From assembly GCA_000431315.1 (NCBI GenBank), contig HF989715.1, positions 1 through 21,461 of the forward strand: a DNA stretch of 21,461 nucleotides, written 5' to 3'. Numbering within the stretch: position 1 is the stretch's first letter; the number at the start of each line of letters is the position of its first letter. This document shows, piece by piece, positions 14,753 through 21,461 of this stretch. The DNA comes from Brachyspira sp. CAG:484. GTDB lineage: Bacteria; Cyanobacteriota; Vampirovibrionia; Gastranaerophilales; Gastranaerophilaceae. Made by a program: the position numbers and the translations under genes. The notes under the pieces were generated by a model. That model made no database searches. It was not told the origin of the DNA and worked only from the letters and a program-made list of their open reading frames with translations.

Positions 14753-16063
14753 TTACTTAGCTGCTTTTGGAGCAACAACCTCAACTTTGTTGTTTTCCAT
14801 TAAGAACTCTTTTACTTTATCATTGATAGCCTGTTGAGATAAAGAACCGAGAATTTCAGGATTTTTGCTGATTTGTTTCATAATATCCTGCTGTGAAACC
14901 CCGTAAGCTGCGCCAAGTTCCTGGAATTTTTTGTCTAAATCTGAAGGTGACAATTTTATATTTTCAACTTTAGCAATTTTATCAATAACTAAAGAATTTT
15001 TAATTCTCAACTTAGCGTCATCCTGGATATTTTTCATTAATTCTTCTTCATTCTGGGTTTTTGCAACCATATCCCAGCTAATACCCTGGGCAGCAAGTCT
15101 GTTTTTGTAATCCGCAAGCAATGAATCAGCTTCTCTGTCTACCATTGACTGAGGTATTTCTACTTCTGCAGCTTCAATAACTTTTTTGAATACTTCATTT
15201 TCTGATTTATTTTTATTTGCATTTTCTCTTGCATTTTCAAGATATTTTTTTACATCGTCTTTTAATTCATCAACATTGTTGAATTTACCAACTCTCTGGG
15301 CAAATTCATCTGTTATTTCAGGAATAACTCTTTCTTTAATTTCGTTAAGGTGAATTTTGAATGTTGCTTTCTGACCTTTTAATTTTTCATCGTGATAATC
15401 TTCCGGGAAAGTAACTTCAATTTCAAAATCATCATTAAGGTTTTTACCTACAATTTGTTCAGCAAAGCCCGGAATGAATGTAGAGTGTCCTAAATCCAAT
15501 CTATAGCTTTTTGCTTCTCCGCCTTTAATTTTTTCGCCGTTAGAAAAACCTTCAAAGTTAATGTTAACTATGTCTGTTGCACTGGCAGGTCTGTCTAAAA
15601 CCATTTTTTCTTCTGCATACTGGTTTTGGATATTTTCCAGCGCTTTGTTGAAAGATTCATCAGAAACCGGAGTGTCTTCTACTTCAACGCTTAAACCTTT
15701 GTACTCACCTAATTTTACTTCCGGTCTTGTTTCAACGTGAACAGACACATTCAAATCTTTTCCGAGTTCAAAGTCATATGATGTAATGTAAGGTTGAGTA
15801 ATTACATCAAGGTTGTTTTCGTTAATAGCATCGTTAATAACTTTAGGCATCAGGTTTTCAATAGCTTCCTGTTTAATTCTTTCTTTTCCTACCTGGGTTT
15901 CAACAACCTGTCTTGGAGCTTTTCCTTTTCTGAAACCGTCTATATTTACATACTGTGAAATTCTTCTTACTGCAAGGTTATAAGCATTTGTAGCTTCAAC
16001 AGCAGGAACAGTAATATTTAACTTAACAACATTTTCTTTTTCATTTTCTAATGTGACTTTCAT
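14753..16063 (-). CDS. tig: Trigger factor
   Basis: 436-residue ribosome-associated chaperone with three domains. The N-terminal ribosome-binding signature is GFRKGKAP (43-50). A central FKBP-type peptidyl-prolyl isomerase domain spans about 150-240 (DIVNINFEGFSNG ... LDLGHSTFIPGFAEQIVGKN). A long helical C-terminal domain, rich in Lys, Glu and Asn, ends in VVAPKAAK. It binds nascent chains at the ribosome exit tunnel. First gene of the tig-clpP-clpX-polA run, with an AAAGGA ribosome binding site and a good promoter about 30 bases further up. Confidence 0.95.
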   Translation of the reverse strand: MKVTLENEKENVVKLNITVPAVEATNAYNLAVRRISQYVNIDGFRKGKAPRQVVETQVGKERIKQEAIENLMPKVINDAINENNLDVITQPYITSYDFELGKDLNVSVHVETRPEVKLGEYKGLSVEVEDTPVSDESFNKALENIQNQYAEEKMVLDRPASATDIVNINFEGFSNGEKIKGGEAKSYRLDLGHSTFIPGFAEQIVGKNLNDDFEIEVTFPEDYHDEKLKGQKATFKIHLNEIKERVIPEITDEFAQRVGKFNNVDELKDDVKKYLENARENANKNKSENEVFKKVIEAAEVEIPQSMVDREADSLLADYKNRLAAQGISWDMVAKTQNEEELMKNIQDDAKLRIKNSLVIDKIAKVENIKLSPSDLDKKFQELGAAYGVSQQDIMKQISKNPEILGSLSQQAINDKVKEFLMENNKVEVVAPKAAK

Positions 16064-16100
16064 AACTTTTCCTTTATATTATATACATGTATCTTTCCTG

Positions 16101-16128
16101 ATTATACTGCAAAAAAATCATAGTGCAA
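16101..16128 (-). promoter_or_regulatory. Promoter of the tig-clpP-clpX-polA operon
   Basis: On the minus strand TTGCAC (16128-16123), 16 bases and TATAAT (16106-16101). The predicted start near 16094 gives a leader of about 30 bases that contains the AAAGGA site of tig. Unlike most other promoters here it leads a normal Shine-Dalgarno-bearing mRNA. Confidence 0.65.
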
Positions 16129-16184
16129 GTACGTCAAATATATGAAATGACTTTTATTGGTTGGATTACATGTTATTTTTTCTG

Positions 16185-16193
16185 TGGTACAAT
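16185..16193 (+). promoter_or_regulatory. Extended -10 promoter of the acyltransferase operon
   Basis: TGG-TACAAT (box 16188-16193), six T residues, then ATG at 16200, so +1 is predicted at the A of ATG. A weak -35 (TTACAT, 16166-16171) lies 16 bases upstream. The whole string TGTGGTAyAAT is shared with the tatD promoter. Confidence 0.55.
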
Positions 16194-16199
16194 TTTTTT

Positions 16200-16883
16200 A
16201 TGGTTAGACTTATAAACGAAAAAAATATTTGGATTTTACAAAAGGCTGTTCTGGGTTATATGAAACTTCAGGAGCCTCATACTCATATAGTTGAGATAAA
16301 CCAGAAAAACTATCGTCCTTGTATTTATGCAATGTGGCATTCAGATCAATTTTGCGTATATGGATTACAGGATAAAGCAAGAGTTAATATTCTTATAAGC
16401 ACCTCATTTGATGGCGAGATTGTTACTTATGCAGCACAGGGAATGGGTTTTAATACGGTAAGAGGATCTTCCGGTAAGAAGGGGGCGGTGGAATCTTCTA
16501 TGCAGATGCTTGAAAAGCTCAATAAAGGAGAAGATGTCGCTATTATGGTTGATGGACCGGGCGGACCTTATCATACAGTCAAAAACGGTGTGATAAAACT
16601 TGCAAGAATGTCAGGTGCGCCTATTGTTCCTGTATGCTGGTATTCAGCAGATAAAACTTTTCACTCGATTCCTACATGGGACAAGATGACCTTCCCTGTT
16701 GGCAAAGTTCGTATTATTAATCTTTACGGTGAGCCAATTTATATTCCGAAAGATTTACCTGATGAACAGCTTTCTGATAAAAAGAAACTTATTAAAAATG
16801 CACTTGAAGATTTACAGAAAAAGGCGCCTGAGGTATTTAGAGAGGCTATAGAAAATAATTTATGGGAGAAACAAAAAGTATAA
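16200..16883 (+). CDS. DUF374-type lysophospholipid acyltransferase family protein
   Basis: 227 residues from the ATG at 16200 (MVRLINEKNIW); an in-frame ATG at 16161 would add a hydrophobic stretch that overlaps the promoter. Features of the DUF374 branch of the PlsC/LPLAT superfamily: an active-site block YAMWHSDQF, then ISTSFDGEIVTYAAQGMGF, TVRGSSGKKGA, and VAIMVDGPGGPYHTVKNGV with APIVPV. Members are membrane-associated and thought to acylate lipids, some near lipid A or glycolipid pathways; the substrate is not known. No true membrane-spanning segment is visible. No Shine-Dalgarno. It overlaps the next gene by 22 bases, so the three genes to 19038 form one operon. Confidence 0.82.
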   Translation: MVRLINEKNIWILQKAVLGYMKLQEPHTHIVEINQKNYRPCIYAMWHSDQFCVYGLQDKARVNILISTSFDGEIVTYAAQGMGFNTVRGSSGKKGAVESSMQMLEKLNKGEDVAIMVDGPGGPYHTVKNGVIKLARMSGAPIVPVCWYSADKTFHSIPTWDKMTFPVGKVRIINLYGEPIYIPKDLPDEQLSDKKKLIKNALEDLQKKAPEVFREAIENNLWEKQKV

Positions 16884-17686
16884 AAGTTTGCGCCTTACAA
16901 ATGAATTCAAAAACCGGAGATGTTAAGGCAAATTATAAAAAAGTTCAGGATATTGTATCAAAAGAGCTTCCGGCAGATGCTGATTTTTTAATTCTGCCTG
17001 AAGTTTGGACTGTCGGCTGGTCTTGCAAAGATTTTCCGGCAGCCGCGGAATATCTTGAAAACTCAGAAACTGTTCAGTTTTTGTCTGATTTGGCAAAACA
17101 ATATAATGTTAACATTATCGGAGGCAGTTTTATCCGTAAAATGAAGCAGGGAAAGTCTTTAAATACCTGTCCGGTAATCGACAGATGCGGAAGGCTTGTT
17201 GCTACTTATTCAAAAAATCATCTTTACTCTTATTGCGGATGCAGTGAGGGTGACTATATAAAGGTTGGTGATTATCCGGTTATGGTTACTCTTGACGGTG
17301 TAAAAATAGGGCTTACTATCTGTTATGATATTAGATTTCCTGAAATCTTCCGGGCTTACAGGAAAGCCGGTGCCGATTTGATTGTAAATATGGCTGCATG
17401 GGGTTCAAAAAAGCCTGTTCCATGGGAAACTCTTACCAGGGCAAGAGCTATAGAAAACCAGGTTTATATGGTTGCTCTCACTCAATCAGGACCTGTTAAC
17501 GATATTGAATGGAATATCGGGCATTCAAGAATATATGATTATTTAGGCGAAACAATTGCTGAGATTAAAGACCAGAGAGAAGGCTTATGTTCTTGTGAAA
17601 TAAATTTTAATGATATGTATAAATATCAAAATCATTGTACTATACTGAAAGACATCAGAGAGAATTACGAGGTAAAATCTGTATGA
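16862..17686 (+). CDS. Nitrilase-superfamily amidohydrolase (omega-amidase / Nit2-like)
   Basis: 274-residue carbon-nitrogen hydrolase with the Glu-Lys-Cys triad E47 (ILPEVW), K118 (YSKNHLY) and C154 (TICYDIRFPE). The sequence RFPEIFR and the RARAIENQVYMVA stretch fit the Nit/omega-amidase branch, which deaminates alpha-ketoglutaramate or deaminated glutathione as metabolite repair; the exact substrate is not decidable. Cytoplasmic, without signal. It starts inside the end of the acyltransferase gene and has no obvious Shine-Dalgarno, implying translational coupling, and its stop overlaps the next start as ATGA. Confidence 0.85.
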   Translation: MGETKSIKVCALQMNSKTGDVKANYKKVQDIVSKELPADADFLILPEVWTVGWSCKDFPAAAEYLENSETVQFLSDLAKQYNVNIIGGSFIRKMKQGKSLNTCPVIDRCGRLVATYSKNHLYSYCGCSEGDYIKVGDYPVMVTLDGVKIGLTICYDIRFPEIFRAYRKAGADLIVNMAAWGSKKPVPWETLTRARAIENQVYMVALTQSGPVNDIEWNIGHSRIYDYLGETIAEIKDQREGLCSCEINFNDMYKYQNHCTILKDIRENYEVKSV

Positions 17687-19038
17687 AAAAACTGTTATGT
17701 TTATTAGGGATATTTCTATTGTCCGGCATTGGTTCTTTAGGTTTTGGTGCGGACAGTTTCAATAAAGTTATCTCGGATTCGGATATACCAAAAGATAACA
17801 TTTCCGTATCTGTAAAAAATGCACAGACAGGCAGTGTTTTATATGAACTTAATGCAGGCAAGCTTGTTCCTCCTGCATCTACACAGAAACTGGTTACACT
17901 TGCTGCTGCTGCGGATACTCTTGGTCCTGATTACCAGTTTCAGACTTCAATATACAAATCAACAAATAATGACTTATATATAAAACTTGGTGCTGATCCT
18001 TATTTGAGTTCAAATGATTTAAAAACACTTTTAACAGCGGCAAAGGAAAAAAAGGTTATTGCTCCAAAAAATATTTACATAGATGCTTCAATTCTTGATA
18101 ATGCAGATTGGGGTGAGGGCTGGCAATGGGATGATGATTTGAATATCCTTATGCCGCGATTTGGGGCGTACAATCTTGATGGAAACCTGCTTGGTGTACT
18201 TGTTGCGCCTACCATTAAGGGGTCTCCTGCCGGGATTAATACAAAGGTGTTTTATCCTGTTACTTTTATGAATCTTGTTGTGACAGGAGGTGAAAATAAT
18301 ATAAAGTTTGAGCGTAATAACGCGGTAGCCCCTGATATGATTTCAGTTAAAGGTACTGTTTCAAAAAGCCAGGGCTTTGCAATACCGGTAAATAATCTGA
18401 AAAGGTATTTCAGACTCAGGCTGGAGGATGCGCTCAGGGATGTTAATATTGAATATTACGGCAATATCACCGAGAAAAAACTCCCGTCTAATAATGTTTA
18501 TTTAATTTCTTCTGTTAAGCACCCGCTGCTTATTGCTCAGAAAGATATTCTAATAAGAAGCAGCAATCTTGCTGCTGAAACCGTATTTAAAACTGCGGGC
18601 GGCAAGTATGTAAACGGAACAGGCTCGGTTGATGCCGCGCTTAAGATGTTTGATGCTTACTGTAAAAAAATCGGTATAAATCATGAAAATATTAAAATAG
18701 TTGACGGAAGCGGTGTTTCTAAGAATAACCTGATGAGTGCGGATTTTATGACAGATTTTTTAGTGGCTCAGGCAAAACTGCCCGGATTTCCAATTATGAA
18801 GAAATTTATGGCAACTTCAGGCGAAGGAACATTAACAGACCGGATGCTGTATTTTAAAGATAACCTTAGGGCAAAAACAGGAACTTTATCGGATATTAGT
18901 GCTATAGCCGGTTATATAACCTCCCGTAACGGAACATTGTATGCGTTTGATATTATGATAAATGATGCAAAATCCAGACCCATAGATAAAAAGGTTCTTG
19001 AAGAATATATTATAAGAACAATTTATTTAACTGATTAA
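17683..19038 (+). CDS. dacB: D-alanyl-D-alanine carboxypeptidase / endopeptidase, PBP4 (peptidase S13) type
   Basis: 451 residues from the ATG at 17683, which overlaps the previous stop as ATGA and has an upstream GAGGT site; the longer frame opening at 17635 is rejected because it buries the signal peptide. A signal peptide MKKLLCLLGIFLLSGIGSLGFGA is clear, so it acts in the periplasm. The penicillin-binding motifs are SxxK as S66-T-Q-K69 (PPASTQKL), SxN as RSSNLAAE and KTG as AKTGTLSDISAIAGY (near residue 400). The long insert between SxxK and SxN is typical of the S13 family. It trims peptide stems or cleaves cross-links in peptidoglycan. DacB naming is by family, not by proven function. 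Confidence 0.9.
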   Translation: MKKLLCLLGIFLLSGIGSLGFGADSFNKVISDSDIPKDNISVSVKNAQTGSVLYELNAGKLVPPASTQKLVTLAAAADTLGPDYQFQTSIYKSTNNDLYIKLGADPYLSSNDLKTLLTAAKEKKVIAPKNIYIDASILDNADWGEGWQWDDDLNILMPRFGAYNLDGNLLGVLVAPTIKGSPAGINTKVFYPVTFMNLVVTGGENNIKFERNNAVAPDMISVKGTVSKSQGFAIPVNNLKRYFRLRLEDALRDVNIEYYGNITEKKLPSNNVYLISSVKHPLLIAQKDILIRSSNLAAETVFKTAGGKYVNGTGSVDAALKMFDAYCKKIGINHENIKIVDGSGVSKNNLMSADFMTDFLVAQAKLPGFPIMKKFMATSGEGTLTDRMLYFKDNLRAKTGTLSDISAIAGYITSRNGTLYAFDIMINDAKSRPIDKKVLEEYIIRTIYLTD

Positions 19039-19046
19039 AAAAAAAG

Positions 19047-19080
19047 AAGAGTTGGATTTATTTAAACCCAACTCTTTTTC
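19047..19080. terminator. Bidirectional Rho-independent terminator
   Basis: AAGAGTTGG pairs with CCAACTCTT around a loop of about 12 bases, preceded by a nine-A run and followed by TTTTT. It separates the convergent dacB gene and the orphan gene on the minus strand. Confidence 0.85.
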
Positions 19081-19083
19081 TAC

Positions 19084-19791
19084 CTAGTTGTTTTGGGTTG
19101 ACGGATTAAAGAATATAGATACCAGAGTTGTTAGGGTACCCAGTGTGACAGCACCCGCAGCTGCTGACCGGGCTCTAGCTTTTGGTAGAAATTTTTTAAT
19201 GGAGTTATAGCTCTCCTTCAAGGTATCTTTATTTATTAGTTCAAAAAGTTTGTTTGATGTTTTTGTGTGTTTATTTGCCATTGCCTTTCTCATTTCCCTG
19301 TAGGCTGACTTAACTTCATAACCTCTGTCAGGAAGGTTTCGCATAGCTTCAAATCTTGCTATTCTTATATCCTTAATAGCTTTTTTATATTCTGCACATA
19401 GCTGTTTTATGTCGGCGCCGGTTTCAACAGCTTCCCTTATGGCATCTTTTTTTACAGCAGCATTAGTCAGAAGTTCCGGAGAAATTTTTAATGCGGTATA
19501 CTTTCTGCGCCAGTTTTTTGCAGCTTTCCTTACAGTTTTCTGGTCGGCTGCTCCTGAGGCATGAAACTCTGCCGAAGCTTTCTTAATAGCATCCAGTGCG
19601 CTTACCTCTCTTCTAATCATTGTGTCTGTTAAGTTCTGCGGAAAAAGTTTTTCAAAAGTATCCGGCTGTTGAACCAGAAGCCGTTTTAAAGAGTATTTCC
19701 GCGGTGCGAAAATATACCCTCCGCAGAGCCCTGCTGCTCCTCCGGCAGCCATTGCTGTCGCAGGATTAATTGATAAGGAATTCTCATTCAT
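19084..19791 (-). CDS. Orphan protein, 235 residues, with hydrophobic ends and a basic helical core
   Basis: The ATG follows a textbook ribosome binding site (AAGGAGGT, about 5 bases upstream). No family is recognised. The N-terminus carries a short small-residue hydrophobic stretch (PATAMAAGGAAGLCGGYIFAP, residues about 10-30) that could be a glycine-zipper membrane hairpin. Residues about 35-205 are strongly helical and basic (IKKASAEFHASG, KAAKNWRRKYTAL, YKKAIKDIRIARFEAM, YREMRKAMANKH). A second small-residue hydrophobic segment (about 208-228, AAAGAVTLGTLTTLVSIFF) precedes a short polar tail. This is the layout of a helical protein tethered at both ends to a membrane. Function unknown. 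Confidence 0.75.
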   Translation of the reverse strand: MNENSLSINPATAMAAGGAAGLCGGYIFAPRKYSLKRLLVQQPDTFEKLFPQNLTDTMIRREVSALDAIKKASAEFHASGAADQKTVRKAAKNWRRKYTALKISPELLTNAAVKKDAIREAVETGADIKQLCAEYKKAIKDIRIARFEAMRNLPDRGYEVKSAYREMRKAMANKHTKTSNKLFELINKDTLKESYNSIKKFLPKARARSAAAGAVTLGTLTTLVSIFFNPSTQNN

Positions 19792-19891
19792 GATGACCTC
19801 CTTATTTATATTCTTTAACTCCTAATAAACCTGAACACACTTTAACTCGTAAAAAACTTTTTTGTTGGCTTTTTCAAAATAAATTTACATC

Positions 19892-19912
19892 TTGTAACAA
19901 TTAGAATTACAA
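19892..19912. promoter_or_regulatory. Inverted repeat TTGTAA-N9-TTACAA upstream of the glycosyltransferase
   Basis: A perfect 6-base inverted repeat separated by 9 bases. It overlaps the place where a -35 would lie for a TATACT box at about 19925-19930. It may be an operator, but six matching bases in AT-rich sequence can arise by chance. Confidence 0.25.
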
Positions 19913-19953
19913 TTTTCTCTATGATATACTGTTTATACAGGAGTTGAGAAAGA

Positions 19954-20802
19954 ATGGATCCCAGAGTAACTATTATTACAACAACACATAATATTATAGA
20001 CAAAGAGCAGACAGACGATTTTAATCTGATGGTTAATCTTCTTGATATGCAGACTTATCCGGAAATTGAGCATCTTATTATTGATAATGCTTCTACTGAC
20101 GGCACTGATATTTTGTTGAAAGATTACAAGAACAAGGGGTATCTTAACTTCTTCTCGGAAAGAGATACAAGTAAATTCCATGGTTATAATAAAGGCATTA
20201 TGAGAGCCAAAGGAAAATATATTGCCTTTATCAGCGTGGATGACTTTTTTCACGATATTACTGCAATTCAGGATGTTGTAAACCTTATGGAAGCAAATAA
20301 TGCAGATTTTTCTTTTTCTCCTGCTTATTGCAGACATCCTGACGGATTTGTTTTTCTATTCCAGCCGGCTATGCACAATGCTTTTCAGGTTATGCCCTGC
20401 GCAAGACAGGCTATGTTTTTCAAAAAGTCTGTTCTTGAGAAAGAAAACTACTTTGATGAAAAGTTTAAAATTCTTTCTGAATTTGACCTAATCATAAGAT
20501 TAATGTTGAAAAAATATAAAGGTATTTATTTTGACGGTAATTATACTACATATAAGCTTGGTGAAAAATCTTATCAGGAACCGGAAAAGGCAGAAGCTGA
20601 ATGTAAAGCGATTTTTTATAAAAATTATAGAGGTCTTGTGCGCTTGGATGAAGATATTCTTGATTATATGGTCAAGGATTCTGATTTTCCTCAGGAACTA
20701 TTGGAAAAACTCAGCACCTGTTTTCCTGAAGAAGATAAAGATTTGTTCTTGGAACGCTGTGAACAAATGCACCAGCTCAGGCTTGATGCACAGAAACAGT
20801 AA
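19954..20802 (+). CDS. Family 2 glycosyltransferase (GT-A fold)
   Basis: 282 residues. The N-terminal nucleotide-binding region shows VTIITTTHN and HLIIDNASTDGTDILL, with DNASTDGT (44-51) typical of GT2 enzymes. The DxD-like metal motif is VDD (95-97, AFISVDDFF). The C-terminal 80 residues are acidic and helical. No membrane segment, so it acts at the cytoplasmic face, transferring a sugar from a nucleotide-sugar donor. Acceptor unknown. The ATG has an AGGAG site about 10 bases upstream. With the sugar dehydrogenase after it, it suggests a surface polysaccharide locus continuing beyond the window. Confidence 0.87.
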   Translation: MDPRVTIITTTHNIIDKEQTDDFNLMVNLLDMQTYPEIEHLIIDNASTDGTDILLKDYKNKGYLNFFSERDTSKFHGYNKGIMRAKGKYIAFISVDDFFHDITAIQDVVNLMEANNADFSFSPAYCRHPDGFVFLFQPAMHNAFQVMPCARQAMFFKKSVLEKENYFDEKFKILSEFDLIIRLMLKKYKGIYFDGNYTTYKLGEKSYQEPEKAEAECKAIFYKNYRGLVRLDEDILDYMVKDSDFPQELLEKLSTCFPEEDKDLFLERCEQMHQLRLDAQKQ

Positions 20803-20822
20803 TGTTAAAACTTGTTTAGTAT

Positions 20823-20850
20823 TTGCAAAATAACATGTGTAACGTATGAT
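20823..20850 (+). promoter_or_regulatory. Candidate promoter of the sugar dehydrogenase gene
   Basis: TTGCAA (20823-20828), a 16-base spacer and TATGAT (20845-20850), predicting a start near 20857 and a leader of about 30 bases with an AAGGG ribosome binding site. No terminator is visible after the glycosyltransferase, so read-through is also possible. Confidence 0.5.
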
Positions 20851-20887
20851 AGTATTATAGATAAGAGAAAAAGGTTAAGGGATAAAT

Positions 20888-21461
20888 ATGAAACAACAAA
20901 AAATTGCCGTTATCGGCTGCGGCGTATGGGGAAGAAATATTGTCAGAAATTTTTATAACCTGAATGTTCTTGAAATTGTTTGCGATTTGGATGAGAGCAA
21001 TCTGCAAAAAGTAAAAGAACAATATCCTGGTGTAAAAACTACAAATGATTTTAATGAAATTATTGAAAATCCTGAAATTACGGCAGTTGCTGTTGTGACA
21101 CCAAGCCATACGCATTATAAAGTTGTTAAGGCTATGCTTGAAGCCGGTAAAAATGTTTATGTTGAAAAACCTATTTCAACTGTTGCACAGGAAGCAAAAG
21201 ACTTAACCGAACTTGCACACCGGAAAGGACTTGTGTTAATGGTTGGTCATCTTCTTCTTTATCATCCTGCTGTTAACAGGTTAAAAATGCTTATCGAAGA
21301 AGGCGAACTTGGAGAGATTGTTTACGCGCAAAGCGACAGACTAAATGTAAACTTCTTCAAAAATGACAGAAGTGTAATGTGGGATTTGGCTCCGCATGAT
21401 GTTTCCATGATGAGTTATGTAACCGGTAAAGAGCCTGTCAGAATAATTTCTGCTGTGGGAT
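20888..21461 (+). CDS. Gfo/Idh/MocA-family sugar dehydrogenase (WlbA/WbpB-like), 3' end outside window
   Basis: The first 191 codons of an NAD(P)-dependent oxidoreductase. The Rossmann dinucleotide site is IAVIGCGVWGRNIVRNF, followed by VVTPSHTHYKV and the hallmark VEKPIS (92-97) with the catalytic-region Lys. The stretch LMVGHLLLYHPAVNRLK and the later WDLAPHDVSMM resemble the branch that oxidises UDP-N-acetylated hexosamine-uronates (WlbA/WbpB) in surface glycan pathways. The exact substrate needs the missing C-terminal half. The ATG has an AAGGG ribosome binding site 7-8 bases upstream. It fits with the preceding glycosyltransferase as part of a glycan locus. Confidence 0.87.
   Translation, partial: MKQQKIAVIGCGVWGRNIVRNFYNLNVLEIVCDLDESNLQKVKEQYPGVKTTNDFNEIIENPEITAVAVVTPSHTHYKVVKAMLEAGKNVYVEKPISTVAQEAKDLTELAHRKGLVLMVGHLLLYHPAVNRLKMLIEEGELGEIVYAQSDRLNVNFFKNDRSVMWDLAPHDVSMMSYVTGKEPVRIISAVG

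Noticed and set aside
16161..16199. Upstream ATG of the acyltransferase adding a hydrophobic 13-residue stretch
   Set aside because: The extension is encoded by the promoter region (TGG-TACAAT) and the T-run, so it is not a signal anchor.
17635..17682. Longer start for the PBP4-type gene
   Set aside because: It would place 16 polar residues before a perfect signal peptide; the ATGA overlap at 17683 with a GAGGT site is the better start.
19933..20337. 134-codon minus-strand frame
   Set aside because: Antisense to the glycosyltransferase, which has clear family motifs.
20855..21115. 86-codon minus-strand frame
   Set aside because: Antisense to the start of the Gfo/Idh/MocA gene, which carries the Rossmann motif and a ribosome binding site.
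1..21461. Search by eye for tRNA, rRNA, CRISPR repeats, transposases, integrases and riboswitch-like leaders
   Set aside because: None was recognised; no T-loop signatures, regularly spaced repeats or transposase motifs were seen.

Overview
The window is an AT-rich (roughly one third G+C), densely packed bacterial chromosome segment. It most likely comes from a host-associated, non-photosynthetic relative of the cyanobacteria (Melainabacteria/Vampirovibrionia, order Gastranaerophilales). That assignment is an inference. It rests on two prepilin-like genes with the signature N-terminus FTLAEVLITLGIIGVVAAMT, low G+C, diderm features (MlaE/MlaF lipid transport, a periplasmic PBP4-type peptidase) and several small proteins I cannot place in any family. 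No rRNA, tRNA, insertion sequence or CRISPR array was seen.

Layout. 1-1144: the 3' part of a prepilin-like gene (+) with its terminator, then a 67-residue orphan gene (-). 1145-2889: mazG (-) and a two-gene orphan operon (+). 2974-6601 (all -): gatD, then mlaE-mlaF-aminotransferase as an operon with its own promoter. 6647-7420: tatD (+), divergent from gatD. 7447-8269: a second prepilin-like gene (-), put out of frame by a run of 11 G. 8270-8593: its promoter, a GC-rich element of about 60% G+C, and the start region of tlyA (+, 8594-9403). 9408-16063 (all -): a housekeeping operon tig-clpP-clpX-polA plus a small exported protein. 16200-19038 (+): a tightly overlapped operon of a DUF374-type acyltransferase, a nitrilase-family amidase and a PBP4-type D,D-carboxypeptidase. 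19084-19791 (-): an orphan membrane-associated protein. 19954-21461 (+): a family 2 glycosyltransferase and the 5' part of a Gfo/Idh/MocA sugar dehydrogenase, probably the edge of a surface-glycan locus.

How the genes work together. Much of the segment concerns the cell envelope: isoglutamine amidation of lipid II (gatD), phospholipid transport (mlaEF), lipid acylation, peptidoglycan trimming (PBP4), glycan synthesis and pilus-like surface proteins. The remainder is protein quality control (trigger factor, ClpXP), DNA replication and repair (PolA, TatD), nucleotide sanitation (MazG) and rRNA methylation (TlyA).

Most interesting signals. (1) A G11 homopolymer between the start codon and the pilin signature, which looks like an ON/OFF phase-variation switch now OFF. 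(2) A recurring promoter layout in which an extended -10 box lies 6-8 nt before an ATG with no Shine-Dalgarno, predicting leaderless mRNAs for at least five genes. (3) A compositionally foreign GC-rich element ending in a terminator-like hairpin. (4) A PolA whose proofreading residues are mostly replaced.
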